The position numbers were made by a program, and so were the translations under genes. A DNA stretch of 64,000 nucleotides. Origin: Cryobacterium sp. HLT2-28. GTDB taxonomy: Bacteria; Actinomycetota; Actinomycetes; Actinomycetales; Microbacteriaceae. The stretch spans positions 171,384-235,383 of the forward strand of contig NZ_SOFH01000008.1 in the NCBI RefSeq assembly GCF_004402495.1, in the 5' to 3' direction. Position 1 is the stretch's first letter, and every line of letters starts with the position of its first letter. Positions 1 to 11,378 of the stretch are shown in pieces. Under the pieces are notes generated by a model. That model worked only from the letters and a program-made list of their open reading frames with translations, searched no databases and was not told the DNA's origin.

Positions 1-1369
<1,369 letters not shown>

Positions 1370-1427
1370 AGCAATAGTCCGTTCACGGGGGTTGTGGGAG
1401 TCTCCGGCCCAACCGGGCCAGCTATCC

Positions 1428-1433
1428 AGTATA
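1428..1433 (-). promoter_or_regulatory. Putative -10 element of the ABC-F gene
   Basis: TATACT on the minus strand, about 59 bases upstream of the GTG at 1369, in the 95-base gap after the tetR stop. No good -35 is visible. A short hairpin (GGCCC-AACC-GGGCC, around 1406-1419) lies in the predicted leader. Confidence 0.35.
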
Positions 1434-1464
1434 TTTGTTCGCCCGTCTCCGCGCGCGCGCGAAG

Positions 1465-2091
1465 CTAAGACAGCGCCGCGGAGAGCGTTTTTTCGACCCA
1501 GTCCCGGTAGGCCGCGCCGGACCAGCCGAGATCGAGAACCAACGACCGGTACACCTGCGGGTGCCCGATCGCCCAGATCGCGGCCGCAGCCTCGTGGTCG
1601 CTCAGGCCCGCTCGCAGACCGCGGAGTCCGCGCAGCGTGGACGCGGCCTCGCCATAGTGGTAGAGGCGCTGTGACGAGCGCCGCAGTTCGAGTTTCGCCA
1701 CGTCCGGGTCGACGCCCGCGGCCTGAAGGATCACCCGGTGCACGCCCGCGGTGCGGGTGTTCGCCTCGACGATCCCCGCCGCAAGGATGCGGATGACCTC
1801 GCCCGCCGACCGGGCGGGCGCCGCCGGTCCCGGTCCGGCAGCGGCGACAAGACCCGGTGCCTCCGTGGCGGCGGTGCGATCGAGCACCGCCGCGAGCAGG
1901 TCGGCCTTGCCGCCGACGGAGTTGTAGACGGTCTGCACTGCGACACCGGCGTTCGCCGCGATCGCGGCGATCGACGTCGGAATGTACCCGCGTTCGAGCA
2001 TCAGCCGCTGGGCGGCCTCGACGATCACCTCTCGGGTGGCCGCGCCCTGCCTCGTGCGCCGCGTTGCCGGTGAATCAGGCGAATTCTCCAT
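1465..2091 (-). CDS. TetR/AcrR family transcriptional regulator
   Basis: A 208-residue protein with an N-terminal helix-turn-helix (TREVIVEAAQRLMLERGY, then IAANAGVAVQTVYNSVGGK) and a ligand-binding C-terminal half with no recognisable specificity. The ATG at 2091 (MENSPDSP) is chosen over the in-frame GTG at 2112. The GTG lies inside a palindrome typical of an operator, and a -10-like TATTCT ends just 6 bases before the ATG, so the mRNA is probably leaderless. No divergent structural gene adjoins it, so the target is unknown beyond likely autoregulation. Confidence 0.9.
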   Translation of the reverse strand: MENSPDSPATRRTRQGAATREVIVEAAQRLMLERGYIPTSIAAIAANAGVAVQTVYNSVGGKADLLAAVLDRTAATEAPGLVAAAGPGPAAPARSAGEVIRILAAGIVEANTRTAGVHRVILQAAGVDPDVAKLELRRSSQRLYHYGEAASTLRGLRGLRAGLSDHEAAAAIWAIGHPQVYRSLVLDLGWSGAAYRDWVEKTLSAALS

Positions 2092-2097
2092 GACATT

Positions 2098-2103
2098 AGA
2101 ATA
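2098..2103 (-). promoter_or_regulatory. Putative -10 of tetR (leaderless)
   Basis: TATTCT on the minus strand, followed by 6 bases and then the ATG of tetR. No Shine-Dalgarno is possible in such a short leader. The inverted repeat at 2105-2123 sits directly upstream, in the -10/-35 spacer. Confidence 0.5.
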
Positions 2104-2104
2104 G

Positions 2105-2123
2105 CATTCCACTCACTGGAATG
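2105..2123. promoter_or_regulatory. Palindromic TetR operator candidate
   Basis: Perfect inverted repeat CATTCCA-CTCAC-TGGAATG in the promoter of the tetR gene. Its size, symmetry and place between -10 and -35 match autoregulatory TetR sites. Binding by this protein is inferred. Confidence 0.6.
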
Positions 2124-2182
2124 GCGATCCAATACGCATCTTTGGAGGTCACTGCCTCGAGGCGTCGGCCCCCGGACGACAG

Positions 2183-2221
2183 AACGGATGTCCGTGCAGC
2201 CAGGCTGCGCGGACATCCGTT
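2183..2221. terminator. Strong hairpin terminating the suf operon
   Basis: Two 19-base arms (2183-2201 and 2203-2221) pair with a single T/G wobble and almost no loop. It lies 44 bases downstream of the sufT stop and upstream of tetR. No clear U-tract follows on the minus strand, as is common in GC-rich Actinobacteria. Confidence 0.65.
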
Positions 2222-2264
2222 GTGTGTGCACTCCGCGCCGCCGGCCGGGGCGGGAGGCCGTGCG

Positions 2265-2594
2265 CTAGATCGAGAAGCCGAGGGCGCGCATCATGTCGCG
2301 CCCGTCGTCGGTGATCTTCTCCGGGCCCCACGGCGGCATCCAGACCCAGTTGATGCGGAACTGGTCGACGACGCCGTCCAGCGCCTCGGCGGTCTGTTCT
2401 TCGAGCACGTCGGTCAGTGGGCAGCCCGCGGAGGTCAGTGTCATGTGGATGATGAGAGCGTCGTTCTCGTCGTCCCAGCCCAGGTCGTAGATCAGGCCGA
2501 GGTCGACGACGTTGATGCCCAGCTCGGGGTCCATGACGTCTTTGAGCGCTTCTTCGATTTCGTCGAATCGCGCCGGTGTCAGCGATGAAACCAT
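2265..2594 (-). CDS. sufT: SufT-like metal-sulfur cluster assembly factor (DUF59/MIP18 family)
   Basis: A 109-residue DUF59 protein: MDPELGINVVDLGLIYDL near the start, then the TSAGCPLTDVLEEQ motif carrying the single conserved cysteine. This family helps maturation or delivery of Fe-S clusters. It is the last gene of the suf operon, 4 bases after sufC. The length is normal for the family. The gene symbol rests on this position plus the DUF59 fold; the biochemical role of actinobacterial members is less well defined than that of SufBCD. Confidence 0.88.
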   Translation of the reverse strand: MVSSLTPARFDEIEEALKDVMDPELGINVVDLGLIYDLGWDDENDALIIHMTLTSAGCPLTDVLEEQTAEALDGVVDQFRINWVWMPPWGPEKITDDGRDMMRALGFSI

Positions 2595-2598
2595 GCTT

Positions 2599-3363
<765 letters not shown>

Positions 3364-3446
3364 GGATTCGCTATCTCTTTCATTCTCCGGCACTGGGACC
3401 GGTACGTTGGGGTGGCTGGTGGCCACTGGGTCGGAACTCGACCAGG

Positions 3447-3773
3447 TCAGACGGGCACGATGACGGACGGGTCGATGTAGACATCGCCGTCGATCAGGTC
3501 GACCTTGAAGACCGGTACCGGTTCGTAGGCCGGCAGGTTCAGGGGCTTGCCCGTTTTGAGGGAGAACTTGGAACCGTGGGCCCAGCATTCGACGGTGTCG
3601 TCTTCGACGAATCCCTCGGACAGGGAGATGTCCCCGTGCGTGCAGGTGTCGCCGATGGCGAACACGTCCCCGGCTGCGTCGCGGACGACCACGATGGGCA
3701 CCCCGTCGATTTCGACCTTGACGGCCTCATTCGGTTCGAGCTCGTCGAACGCGCAGATTTTCGTGGACGCCAT
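3447..3773 (-). CDS. Rieske-type non-heme iron oxygenase ferredoxin subunit in the suf operon
   Basis: A 108-residue Rieske [2Fe-2S] protein with both ligand pairs: CTHGDISLSEG and CWAHGSKFSLKTGKP. It lies 2 bases after sufD and before sufC. Proteins of this kind usually carry electrons to oxygenases, but none is encoded nearby. Its place inside the suf operon, recurrent in Actinobacteria, suggests a role in electron supply or as a cluster carrier during assembly; that role is inference. Confidence 0.9.
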   Translation of the reverse strand: MASTKICAFDELEPNEAVKVEIDGVPIVVVRDAAGDVFAIGDTCTHGDISLSEGFVEDDTVECWAHGSKFSLKTGKPLNLPAYEPVPVFKVDLIDGDVYIDPSVIVPV

Positions 3774-3775
3774 GG

Positions 3776-5026
3776 TTACTTTTCCTCTGTTCCGCGGAGT
3801 TCCGCTTCGATCGCTGCCTGGAGCCGGTCCTCGAGTGGTTTGGACCCGATTTGCTGCACGATTTCGCTGAGGAAGCCGCGCACGACGAGCCGGCGGGCCT
3901 CATCCTCGGTGATGCCGCGGGACTGCAGGTAGAAGAGCTGCTCGTCGTCGAAGCGTCCGGTTGCGCTGGCGTGGCCGGCACCCTTGATGTCGCCGGTCTC
4001 GATCTCCAGGTTCGGGATCGAGTCGGCGCGGGTACCTTCGGTCAGCACGAGGTTGCGGTTCTGCTCGTAGCTGTCGGTGCCGGCCGCCGTGCGGCCGATC
4101 AGCACGTCGCCGATCCAGACGGTGCGTGCGCCCGTGCCCTGCAGCGCGCCCTTGTAGGTCACCCGGCTGCGGCTGTTCGGCGCGTCGTGGTTCACGTAGA
4201 CCTGCTGTTCGAGGTGCTGCCCGGCGTCGGCGAAGTAGAGCCCGAGGAGTTCCGTGTCAGAGCCGGGTCCGGCCAGGCGCACGGACGGGTTGACCCGCAC
4301 GATGCTGCCGCCGAGCGACACCACGATGTGCTTGAGGCGCGCGTCGCGTCCGATCGAGGCGAAGTGGTTGGCCAGGTGCACCGCACCGTCGTTCCATTCC
4401 TGGAGGGTCACCACGGTGAGGTTCGCAGACTCGCCGAGGATGATCTCGACGTTCTCGGTGAGGCGCGCGTCCCCGACGTTCTCGAGGATCACGACCGCCT
4501 GGCTGAACGGCTTGGCTTCGATGATGGTGTGCGCGCCGCGAGGCGCGGAGCCGAGGTGGGCACGGGTGACCGTGATCTCCTTCGCCTCCTCGCCGCCGAC
4601 CGTGATCGCCAGGGCCTGGTCGAAACTGCTCCAGGCGTTGGCGGCGGCGCGTTCCTCCGGCGCTCCGGCGGTGCCGATCCGGGAATCATCCCGGTCGACC
4701 CAGACGACGGTGATGTCGGCGGCCGGGGTGGACTCCACAGGGTAGACGGAACCGTCCAGGTCACCGCCCGTGAGGTCGGTGAACTTGGCGACCGGCGAGA
4801 GCTTCCAGACGGCCTCGCGCCCGGTCACCGGCGCGAAGTCCGCGACGTTGACGCTCTTGAAACGGTCGGATCGGGTCTGGACCGGCACGAAACCGAACCG
4901 CCCGTCCGAGTGTTCCTTGATTCCGTGCTGCTCTTCGGTGGGCATTGCTTCGGTTGTTGGCACCGTGGGGGTCACTGCCGATTCTTGTGTGGGTGGGGCG
5001 TGTGTAGGTGTGGGGGCGGCGGACAT
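3776..5026 (-). CDS. sufD: Fe-S cluster assembly protein SufD
   Basis: A 416-residue scaffold subunit of SufBC2D. The C-terminal half shows the SufB/D beta-helix core and the shared ending FYLQSRGITEDEARRLVVRGF. The first roughly 45 residues are a Pro/Thr-rich, probably disordered extension. An internal Met at about residue 28 (MPTEEQHG) is an alternative start, but the ATG at 5026 directly abuts the sufB stop (TAA-ATG), which favours it through translational coupling. Confidence 0.95.
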   Translation of the reverse strand: MSAAPTPTHAPPTQESAVTPTVPTTEAMPTEEQHGIKEHSDGRFGFVPVQTRSDRFKSVNVADFAPVTGREAVWKLSPVAKFTDLTGGDLDGSVYPVESTPAADITVVWVDRDDSRIGTAGAPEERAAANAWSSFDQALAITVGGEEAKEITVTRAHLGSAPRGAHTIIEAKPFSQAVVILENVGDARLTENVEIILGESANLTVVTLQEWNDGAVHLANHFASIGRDARLKHIVVSLGGSIVRVNPSVRLAGPGSDTELLGLYFADAGQHLEQQVYVNHDAPNSRSRVTYKGALQGTGARTVWIGDVLIGRTAAGTDSYEQNRNLVLTEGTRADSIPNLEIETGDIKGAGHASATGRFDDEQLFYLQSRGITEDEARRLVVRGFLSEIVQQIGSKPLEDRLQAAIEAELRGTEEK

Positions 5027-6445
<1,419 letters not shown>

Positions 6446-6713
6446 ATATACCTCTTCTCCCACCCACGGCAACCCGGATATTAGTCCGGTCATTCCCGGT
6501 CTGGTCTTCCGAAGGAGACCCGGCGAGGGAACGGGTTGTGTGGGCGGCTACGTTGCGTACCTAAGATGTTTAAGGACGACGTGGTTCTCAGCCTCGGTTG
6601 TGTCAACCGCGGCCCGGCCGCCCAGGAAACACCTAATTCTACAGGTTAGCGGTGGGATTAGTAGTGCGATCCGGCGTTTTCACATGTGCCACAGCGAAGA
6701 GGAAGCAGAACCG
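6446..6713. other. Divergent sufB / ctaA intergenic region (268 bases)
   Basis: Must hold the promoters of both sufB and ctaA. Candidate -10 hexamers are TAGAAT on the minus strand around 6640 and TAAGAT on the plus strand at 6562-6567, neither with a convincing -35. A short inverted repeat GGTTG-TGT-CAACC lies near 6600. No small gene or RNA is recognised. Confidence 0.4.
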
Positions 6714-7655
6714 GTGAAACGGATTTCGGAATGGTTGCCCACGAGCGTTGACAAACGGGTTCGAGTGGTGGCCTGGATCTACCTCGCCGCCCAGATTCTT
6801 CTCGTGGGCACGGGAGGCCTGGTGCGGCTCACCGGTTCCGGCCTCGGGTGCCCGACCTGGCCCCGGTGCACGGACGCCTCCTTCGTCAACACGCCCGAAA
6901 TGGGCATCCACGGTGTGATCGAGTTCGGCAACCGACTGCTCGGCGTCGTGCTGGGGCTGGTCGCGATCGCCGCGTTCCTGGCGGTCGTGCGACTGCGCCG
7001 GTCGCGTCCCGACCTGTTCTGGCTTGCGCTCATCGCCGGCCTCGGCATCCCCGCGCAGGCGGTCATCGGCGGAGTGAGCGTACTCGTCCAGCTCAACCCG
7101 TATGTGGTCGGGCTGCACTTCGTCATCTCGGTCGCCCTCGTCGTCCTCTGCACGATCTTCCTGCACCGCGTCTACACCGGAAACCCACACCGGATGCCGG
7201 CCGTCCCCGGGTGGTTCCGGTTCCTCGCGTACTCCACGGGCGCGCTCATCCTGGTCACCATCCTCGTCGGGATCGTCACCACCGGTTCTGGCCCGCACGC
7301 CGGCGATGCGAACGCGCCGCGCAACGGCCTCGACTCCGAGCTGCTCCAGCACGTGCACAGCTGGCCGGCCTATGCCACCCTTGCCCTGACGATCGCCCTC
7401 GTGATCGCCTCCGTCGCCCTGGCGCTCCCGCCGCGAGGCTGGGCCGTGCTGCTGCTGATCATCGAGGCCGGCCAGATCGGCGTCGGCCTGCTCCAGGCGA
7501 ACATCGGGCTCCCGCCCGCGCTGGTCGGCATACACATGGTGCTGTCCTGCGTGCTCGCGGCGGCGATGACCGCGGTCCTGCTGAACCTCACCGTGCCGTC
7601 TGCGATTGCGTCGCCGGCGTCCGGCCCGCTCGCGGAGAGCGCCGCCGCCCGTTAA
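6714..7655 (+). CDS. ctaA: Heme A synthase (CtaA/COX15)
   Basis: A 313-residue polytopic membrane protein that oxidises heme O to heme A for cytochrome c oxidase. Four heme-ligand histidines sit in IHGVIEFGNR, VGLHFVIS, LLQHVHSW and VGIHMVLS, and a CPTWPRC cysteine pair lies in the first outer loop, with about eight hydrophobic segments. The GTG at 6714 is chosen because GAGGAAG lies about 9 bases upstream; earlier in-frame starts give a non-hydrophobic extension. Partner enzyme CtaB is encoded at 11379-12320. Its stop overlaps that of the convergent osmoprotectant-binding gene. Confidence 0.95.
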   Translation: MKRISEWLPTSVDKRVRVVAWIYLAAQILLVGTGGLVRLTGSGLGCPTWPRCTDASFVNTPEMGIHGVIEFGNRLLGVVLGLVAIAAFLAVVRLRRSRPDLFWLALIAGLGIPAQAVIGGVSVLVQLNPYVVGLHFVISVALVVLCTIFLHRVYTGNPHRMPAVPGWFRFLAYSTGALILVTILVGIVTTGSGPHAGDANAPRNGLDSELLQHVHSWPAYATLALTIALVIASVALALPPRGWAVLLLIIEAGQIGVGLLQANIGLPPALVGIHMVLSCVLAAAMTAVLLNLTVPSAIASPASGPLAESAAAR

Positions 7656-8644
7656 TCGGGATCGGTGATGAATCCCCTGGCCTTCATCCAGGCGAAGGCG
7701 ACGTCGGCGGGTTCTTCACCGTCGACGTCGACCTTGCGGTTGAGGGACCTGAGCACCTTGTCGGTGAGAGCAGGCGTGATCTGGTCGAAGACATCCGCCA
7801 GCTCCGGGTGCTTCGTCAGGGTGTCGGTGAAGTACACGGGGGCCACGTTGTAAGCCGGGAAGAACGCCCGGTCGTCGGTCAGCACGGTCAGGCCGAGGGA
7901 GTCGATACGGCCGTCAGTCGTGAATACCTCGCCGAAGTTGCAGTCCCCCTTGTCGGTGGCGCTGTACACCGCGCCGCCGTCGTAGATTCCCACGTTGGCG
8001 TCCGGGACGCCGGCCGCTCCACGCTCGAGCCCGTAGGTTTCGAGCATCGGGTTGAAGCCGTCGGAGCGGGAATTGAATTCCGCCTCGACGCAGAAGGTGC
8101 GTTCCGCCACGGGAAGCGCCGCGATCTGCGACATCGTGCTGATTCCGCCAAGAGCCGCGGCCGCCTCGCTGCGGATGGCCAGGCCGTAGGTGTTGTTCAT
8201 CGGGGCGGGACTGCCCCAGGTGAGCCCGTTCGCCAGATCGGCGTCGTGCACGGCCTTCCACTGGGCCGCCTGGTCGGGGATGCCCTCGGACCGGGCGAGG
8301 TAGGTCAGCCAGGCCGTGCCGGTGTATTCCCACATGAAGTCGGCCTGGCCGAGGGCGAGGAGTTCACGCGCGGGCTGGCTTCCGGGCAGGTTGCTCAGGT
8401 CCGTGACCTCGAACCCGGCGGCCTGTGCGGCCAGCACCGCGATCTTCCCGAGGATGAGTTGCTCGGTGAAGTTCTTCGAGGTGACCGTGAGTGACGCGTT
8501 CCCGAGTCCGGGGATCGGCCGGATGGTGCCCGGACCGACGGCAGGCACATAGGAGGTGGCCGGCGAGAGTCCGCAGCCCGTCAGGGCGAGCCCGGCGACC
8601 AGAAGAGTTGCCGGCGCGACCAGACGTCGTCGTCGATTCGTCAT
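7652..8644 (-). CDS. Osmoprotectant ABC transporter substrate-binding lipoprotein (OpuCC/OsmF type)
   Basis: A 330-residue extracellular lipoprotein that would capture glycine betaine, choline or related solutes. The N-terminus is MTNRRRRLVAP, a hydrophobic stretch and lipobox LALTGC (Cys at about 24). The mature part is a type-II quaternary-amine-binding fold (TVTSKNFTEQLILGKI, QADFMWEYTGTAWLTY). The ATG at 8644 has AGAAGGG about 8 bases upstream; a second ATG at 8689 overlaps the permease stop (ATGA) and would add 15 residues. Last gene of the importer operon. The exact ligand cannot be read from sequence. Confidence 0.9.
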   Translation of the reverse strand: MTNRRRRLVAPATLLVAGLALTGCGLSPATSYVPAVGPGTIRPIPGLGNASLTVTSKNFTEQLILGKIAVLAAQAAGFEVTDLSNLPGSQPARELLALGQADFMWEYTGTAWLTYLARSEGIPDQAAQWKAVHDADLANGLTWGSPAPMNNTYGLAIRSEAAAALGGISTMSQIAALPVAERTFCVEAEFNSRSDGFNPMLETYGLERGAAGVPDANVGIYDGGAVYSATDKGDCNFGEVFTTDGRIDSLGLTVLTDDRAFFPAYNVAPVYFTDTLTKHPELADVFDQITPALTDKVLRSLNRKVDVDGEEPADVAFAWMKARGFITDPD

Positions 8645-8688
8645 GGTTCGGCCCTTCTCGTGTATCAGCGTGGTGGAACGGAGGGTCA

Positions 8689-9435
8689 TCAGAGGCCCTT
8701 CGGCCGGGCGAGTTGTTCGACGACGCGGCCGAGCCAGTCCACCAGGAGGGCGAGGAGCGCCACCAGCAGCGAGCCGGTCACGAGCACGGCGGTGAGCTTC
8801 AGGTTGACCCCGGTCGTGATCAGGATGCCGAGTCCACCCCCGTTGATGAACGTGGCGAGGGCCGCGGTTCCGACCAGCAGGACCATGGCGGTGCGGATGC
8901 CGGCGAGCATGACCGGTACCGCGAGGGGGAGTTCTACGCGCACCAGCACGGTGACGGCGCTCATCCCCATCCCCCGGCCGGCCTCCACCAGCCGGGCGTC
9001 CACCTGCTGGAGCCCGACGATCGTGTTCCGCAGCACCGGCAGCAGTGCGTAGAGCACGAGACCCATGGTCGCCGCCCAGAAACCGAACCCCAGCCAGAAT
9101 GCGAGGAGCACGACCAGCCCGATTGCGGGGGCGGCCTGACCGATGTTCGCGGCGGTGAGCACCGGACCGGTGAACCGCCGCATCGCGGTGCGCGTGAGGG
9201 CGATCCCGAGGGGCACCGCGATCAGCAGCACGATCACGGCCGCGACGAGGGTGAGCTGCAGGTGTTCGACCGTGTAGCCCCACAGGGCGGCCGGGGCGAG
9301 CGTCGTCAGCTCGGTCTTCGACAGGTTCGCCGTGGCCAGCCAGCCCGCGAGGCCCAGCCCGGCGGCGACGATCCCGGCCAGCTGCAGCGCCAGGCCGCGC
9401 CAGGCGGTGCGGCCTGGCGCGGGGGCCCTGCTCAT
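8689..9435 (-). CDS. Osmoprotectant ABC transporter permease (OpuCB/OpuCD type)
   Basis: A 248-residue permease with about six hydrophobic segments and the permease coupling loop near ARGMGMSAVTVLVRVELPLA. The family resemblance is to ProW/OpuC permeases, with TAALATFINGGGLG near the end. Its ATG overlaps the stop of the ATPase gene by four bases (ATGA), and the binding protein follows. It forms the channel with the second permease at 10729-11370. Confidence 0.92.
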   Translation of the reverse strand: MSRAPAPGRTAWRGLALQLAGIVAAGLGLAGWLATANLSKTELTTLAPAALWGYTVEHLQLTLVAAVIVLLIAVPLGIALTRTAMRRFTGPVLTAANIGQAAPAIGLVVLLAFWLGFGFWAATMGLVLYALLPVLRNTIVGLQQVDARLVEAGRGMGMSAVTVLVRVELPLAVPVMLAGIRTAMVLLVGTAALATFINGGGLGILITTGVNLKLTAVLVTGSLLVALLALLVDWLGRVVEQLARPKGL

Positions 9436-10736
9436 GGCGCTGCCGGGGCGTCGCCGGCCGCAACCACCGGACCGGGACTGTCGGCGGGAGCACCGTCGTC
9501 ACTCTCGTCGCCGGCGGCTATTGCGCTGAAGATACCCGTGTTCAGCCCGACGGGGGCATCTGTGGAGTCCAGCGCCGCCGCATCCTGAGACCGGCCGATC
9601 GCGTCCATTACGGTCTTGATGTCGATCACGCCCTTGAACACGTCACGGCGGCCCGTCACGAGTGCAGCCCCGGCGCTGGACACGAGCATCGTGTCGAGCG
9701 CGTCGCTGAGCGTCGCCCTGCTCCCCACGACGGGCAGGGCCGGATCCGGCGTCGAACCGATCGTCCCGAGCCGGCCGAGCTTACGGCGGGAAAGCCATTG
9801 GATGGGACGCTCGCGCGAGTCGACGACCACCGCATGGCCGTGCCCGGCGGCGACAATCCTTGTCAGGACGTCCCGCGCCTGCTCGCCCGGACGGGCGAGC
9901 ACCGCCTCCTCCATCGCGACATCGGCGACCCTCGTCAGCGTGAGCTGCTTCAGCCCGGCCCCTGACCCGATGAAGTTCTCGACGAACTCGTTGGCGGGGT
10001 TGCCCAGGATCCGTTCCGGCGTGTCGTATTGCACGAGCTGGGCGCCCTCGTCGAAGATCGCAATCCAGTCGCCCAGTTTCACGGCCTCGTCGAAGTCGTG
10101 GGTCACGCAGACGATGGTCTTCTGCAGCTCGTCCTGGATGTTGATCAGCTCGTCCTGCAGACGGAGGCGGGTGATCGGATCCACCGCCCCGAAGGGCTCG
10201 TCCATCAACAGCACGGGCGGATCCGCGGCGAGTGCCCGGGCGACGCCCACGCGCTGCTGCTGGCCGCCGGAGAGTTCCTTCGGGAACCGGTCCCGGTACT
10301 GCTCAGGGTCCAGTGATACAAGCTCGAGCAACTCGTCGACCCGCGCCGCGATGCGCTCCTTGCTCCAGCCGAGCATCCGGGGCACGATGCCGATGTTCGT
10401 GGCGACCGTCATGTGCGGGAACAGGCCGCCGGCCTGGATCACATAGCCGATTCCCCGACGGAGCCGGTCGCCGTTCATCTGCGTGACGTCGTCGCCGTCG
10501 ACGACGATCCGACCCTCGGACGGTTCGATGAGTCGATTGATCATCTTGAGCGTCGTGGTCTTGCCGCAGCCGGATGGGCCGACCAGCATGACCGTCTTGC
10601 CCGCAGGGATCTCCATGGTGAGGCCGTCGACGGCCGGCCTGGCCTGGCCGGGGTAGCGCTTGGTCACGTGGTCGAGCAGGATGCCGACCCCGGTCACGAC
10701 GGTGGCGGCCGCTCTGGTCGGTGTTTGTTCAGGCAC
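9432..10736 (-). CDS. Osmoprotectant ABC transporter ATPase with CBS domains (OpuCA/ProV type)
   Basis: A 434-residue cytoplasmic ATPase. Walker A is GPSGCGKTTTLKMINRL, the signature is LSGGQQQRVGVARAL, Walker B is VLLMDEPFGAVD and the switch His is in VCVTHDFDEA. The C-terminal third, from about residue 275, looks like a paired CBS module, the part that senses ionic strength or nucleotides in OpuA/OpuC systems, followed by an Ala/Asp/Pro-rich tail. Starts with GTG at 10736, overlapping the upstream permease by 8 bases. Confidence 0.93.
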   Translation of the reverse strand: MPEQTPTRAAATVVTGVGILLDHVTKRYPGQARPAVDGLTMEIPAGKTVMLVGPSGCGKTTTLKMINRLIEPSEGRIVVDGDDVTQMNGDRLRRGIGYVIQAGGLFPHMTVATNIGIVPRMLGWSKERIAARVDELLELVSLDPEQYRDRFPKELSGGQQQRVGVARALAADPPVLLMDEPFGAVDPITRLRLQDELINIQDELQKTIVCVTHDFDEAVKLGDWIAIFDEGAQLVQYDTPERILGNPANEFVENFIGSGAGLKQLTLTRVADVAMEEAVLARPGEQARDVLTRIVAAGHGHAVVVDSRERPIQWLSRRKLGRLGTIGSTPDPALPVVGSRATLSDALDTMLVSSAGAALVTGRRDVFKGVIDIKTVMDAIGRSQDAAALDSTDAPVGLNTGIFSAIAAGDESDDGAPADSPGPVVAAGDAPAAP

Positions 10737-11370
10737 GGATACCTCGCGGGATGGTCAGGCGGCCGAGGCCGACGAGCAGGAGATCAAGGATGAGGGCCAG
10801 GATGATGACCCCGACGACACCGGTGACCACGGATTCGAACGAGTTGGCGCCGCCGAGCCGGGAAAGACCGGAGAAGATGAACCCGCCGAGGCCCGGGCCG
10901 AGCGCGTACGCCGCCACCGCGGCCACGCCCATCACCATCTGGGCCGAGACCCGGATACCGGTCAGGATGATCGGCCAGGCCAGCGGCAGTTCGACCTGGA
11001 CCAGGGTCCTGAACCGGCTCATGCCGATCCCCCGTGCCGCCTCGACCACGGTCGGCGCGATACCGGACAGACCGACGACGGCATTCCGGAGGATGGGCAG
11101 CGTCGCGAAGAACGCGACCACGATGACGGCCGGGAGCACACCGAAACCGAACGGCGAGATCAGCACGCCGATCAGGGCGAAGGACGGGATGGTCAGGCCG
11201 ATGGAGGAGACCGAGTTCACGACACCGGTCAGCGCACGGCTGCGGTAGACGAGCGCGGCGATGACCACGGCCAGCACGGTCGCCAGCACCAGGCACTGCA
11301 GGACGAGGCTGAAGTGCTGCCAGCTGGAGAACAGGATCTGCTCATACCGGTCGCCCAGGAAATCCAGCAT
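10729..11370 (-). CDS. Osmoprotectant ABC transporter permease (first of two)
   Basis: A 213-residue integral membrane protein with ProW-like coupling loop EAARGIGMSRFRTLVQVELPLA and five to six hydrophobic segments. The ATG at 11370 (MLDFLGDRYEQILF) lies 8 bases after the ctaB stop, with AAGG upstream. A longer in-frame reading upstream overlaps ctaB in another frame and is not real. Paralogue of the permease at 8689-9435; the two presumably make a heterodimeric channel. Confidence 0.92.
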   Translation of the reverse strand: MLDFLGDRYEQILFSSWQHFSLVLQCLVLATVLAVVIAALVYRSRALTGVVNSVSSIGLTIPSFALIGVLISPFGFGVLPAVIVVAFFATLPILRNAVVGLSGIAPTVVEAARGIGMSRFRTLVQVELPLAWPIILTGIRVSAQMVMGVAAVAAYALGPGLGGFIFSGLSRLGGANSFESVVTGVVGVIILALILDLLLVGLGRLTIPRGIRA

Positions 11371-11378
11371 GGCGAGCC

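Noticed and set aside
2121..2588. Possible plus-strand gene divergent from tetR
   Set aside because: It crosses the suf terminator hairpin and the sufT gene antisense and has no family resemblance.
3364..3588. N-terminal extension of SufC
   Set aside because: In-frame read-through overlapping the Rieske gene; SufC homologues begin at MSVLEIKDL.
8645..8689. Longer binding-protein start at 8689 (ATGA overlap with the permease)
   Set aside because: Possible, but the ATG at 8644 has a better Shine-Dalgarno and a normal lipoprotein signal length.
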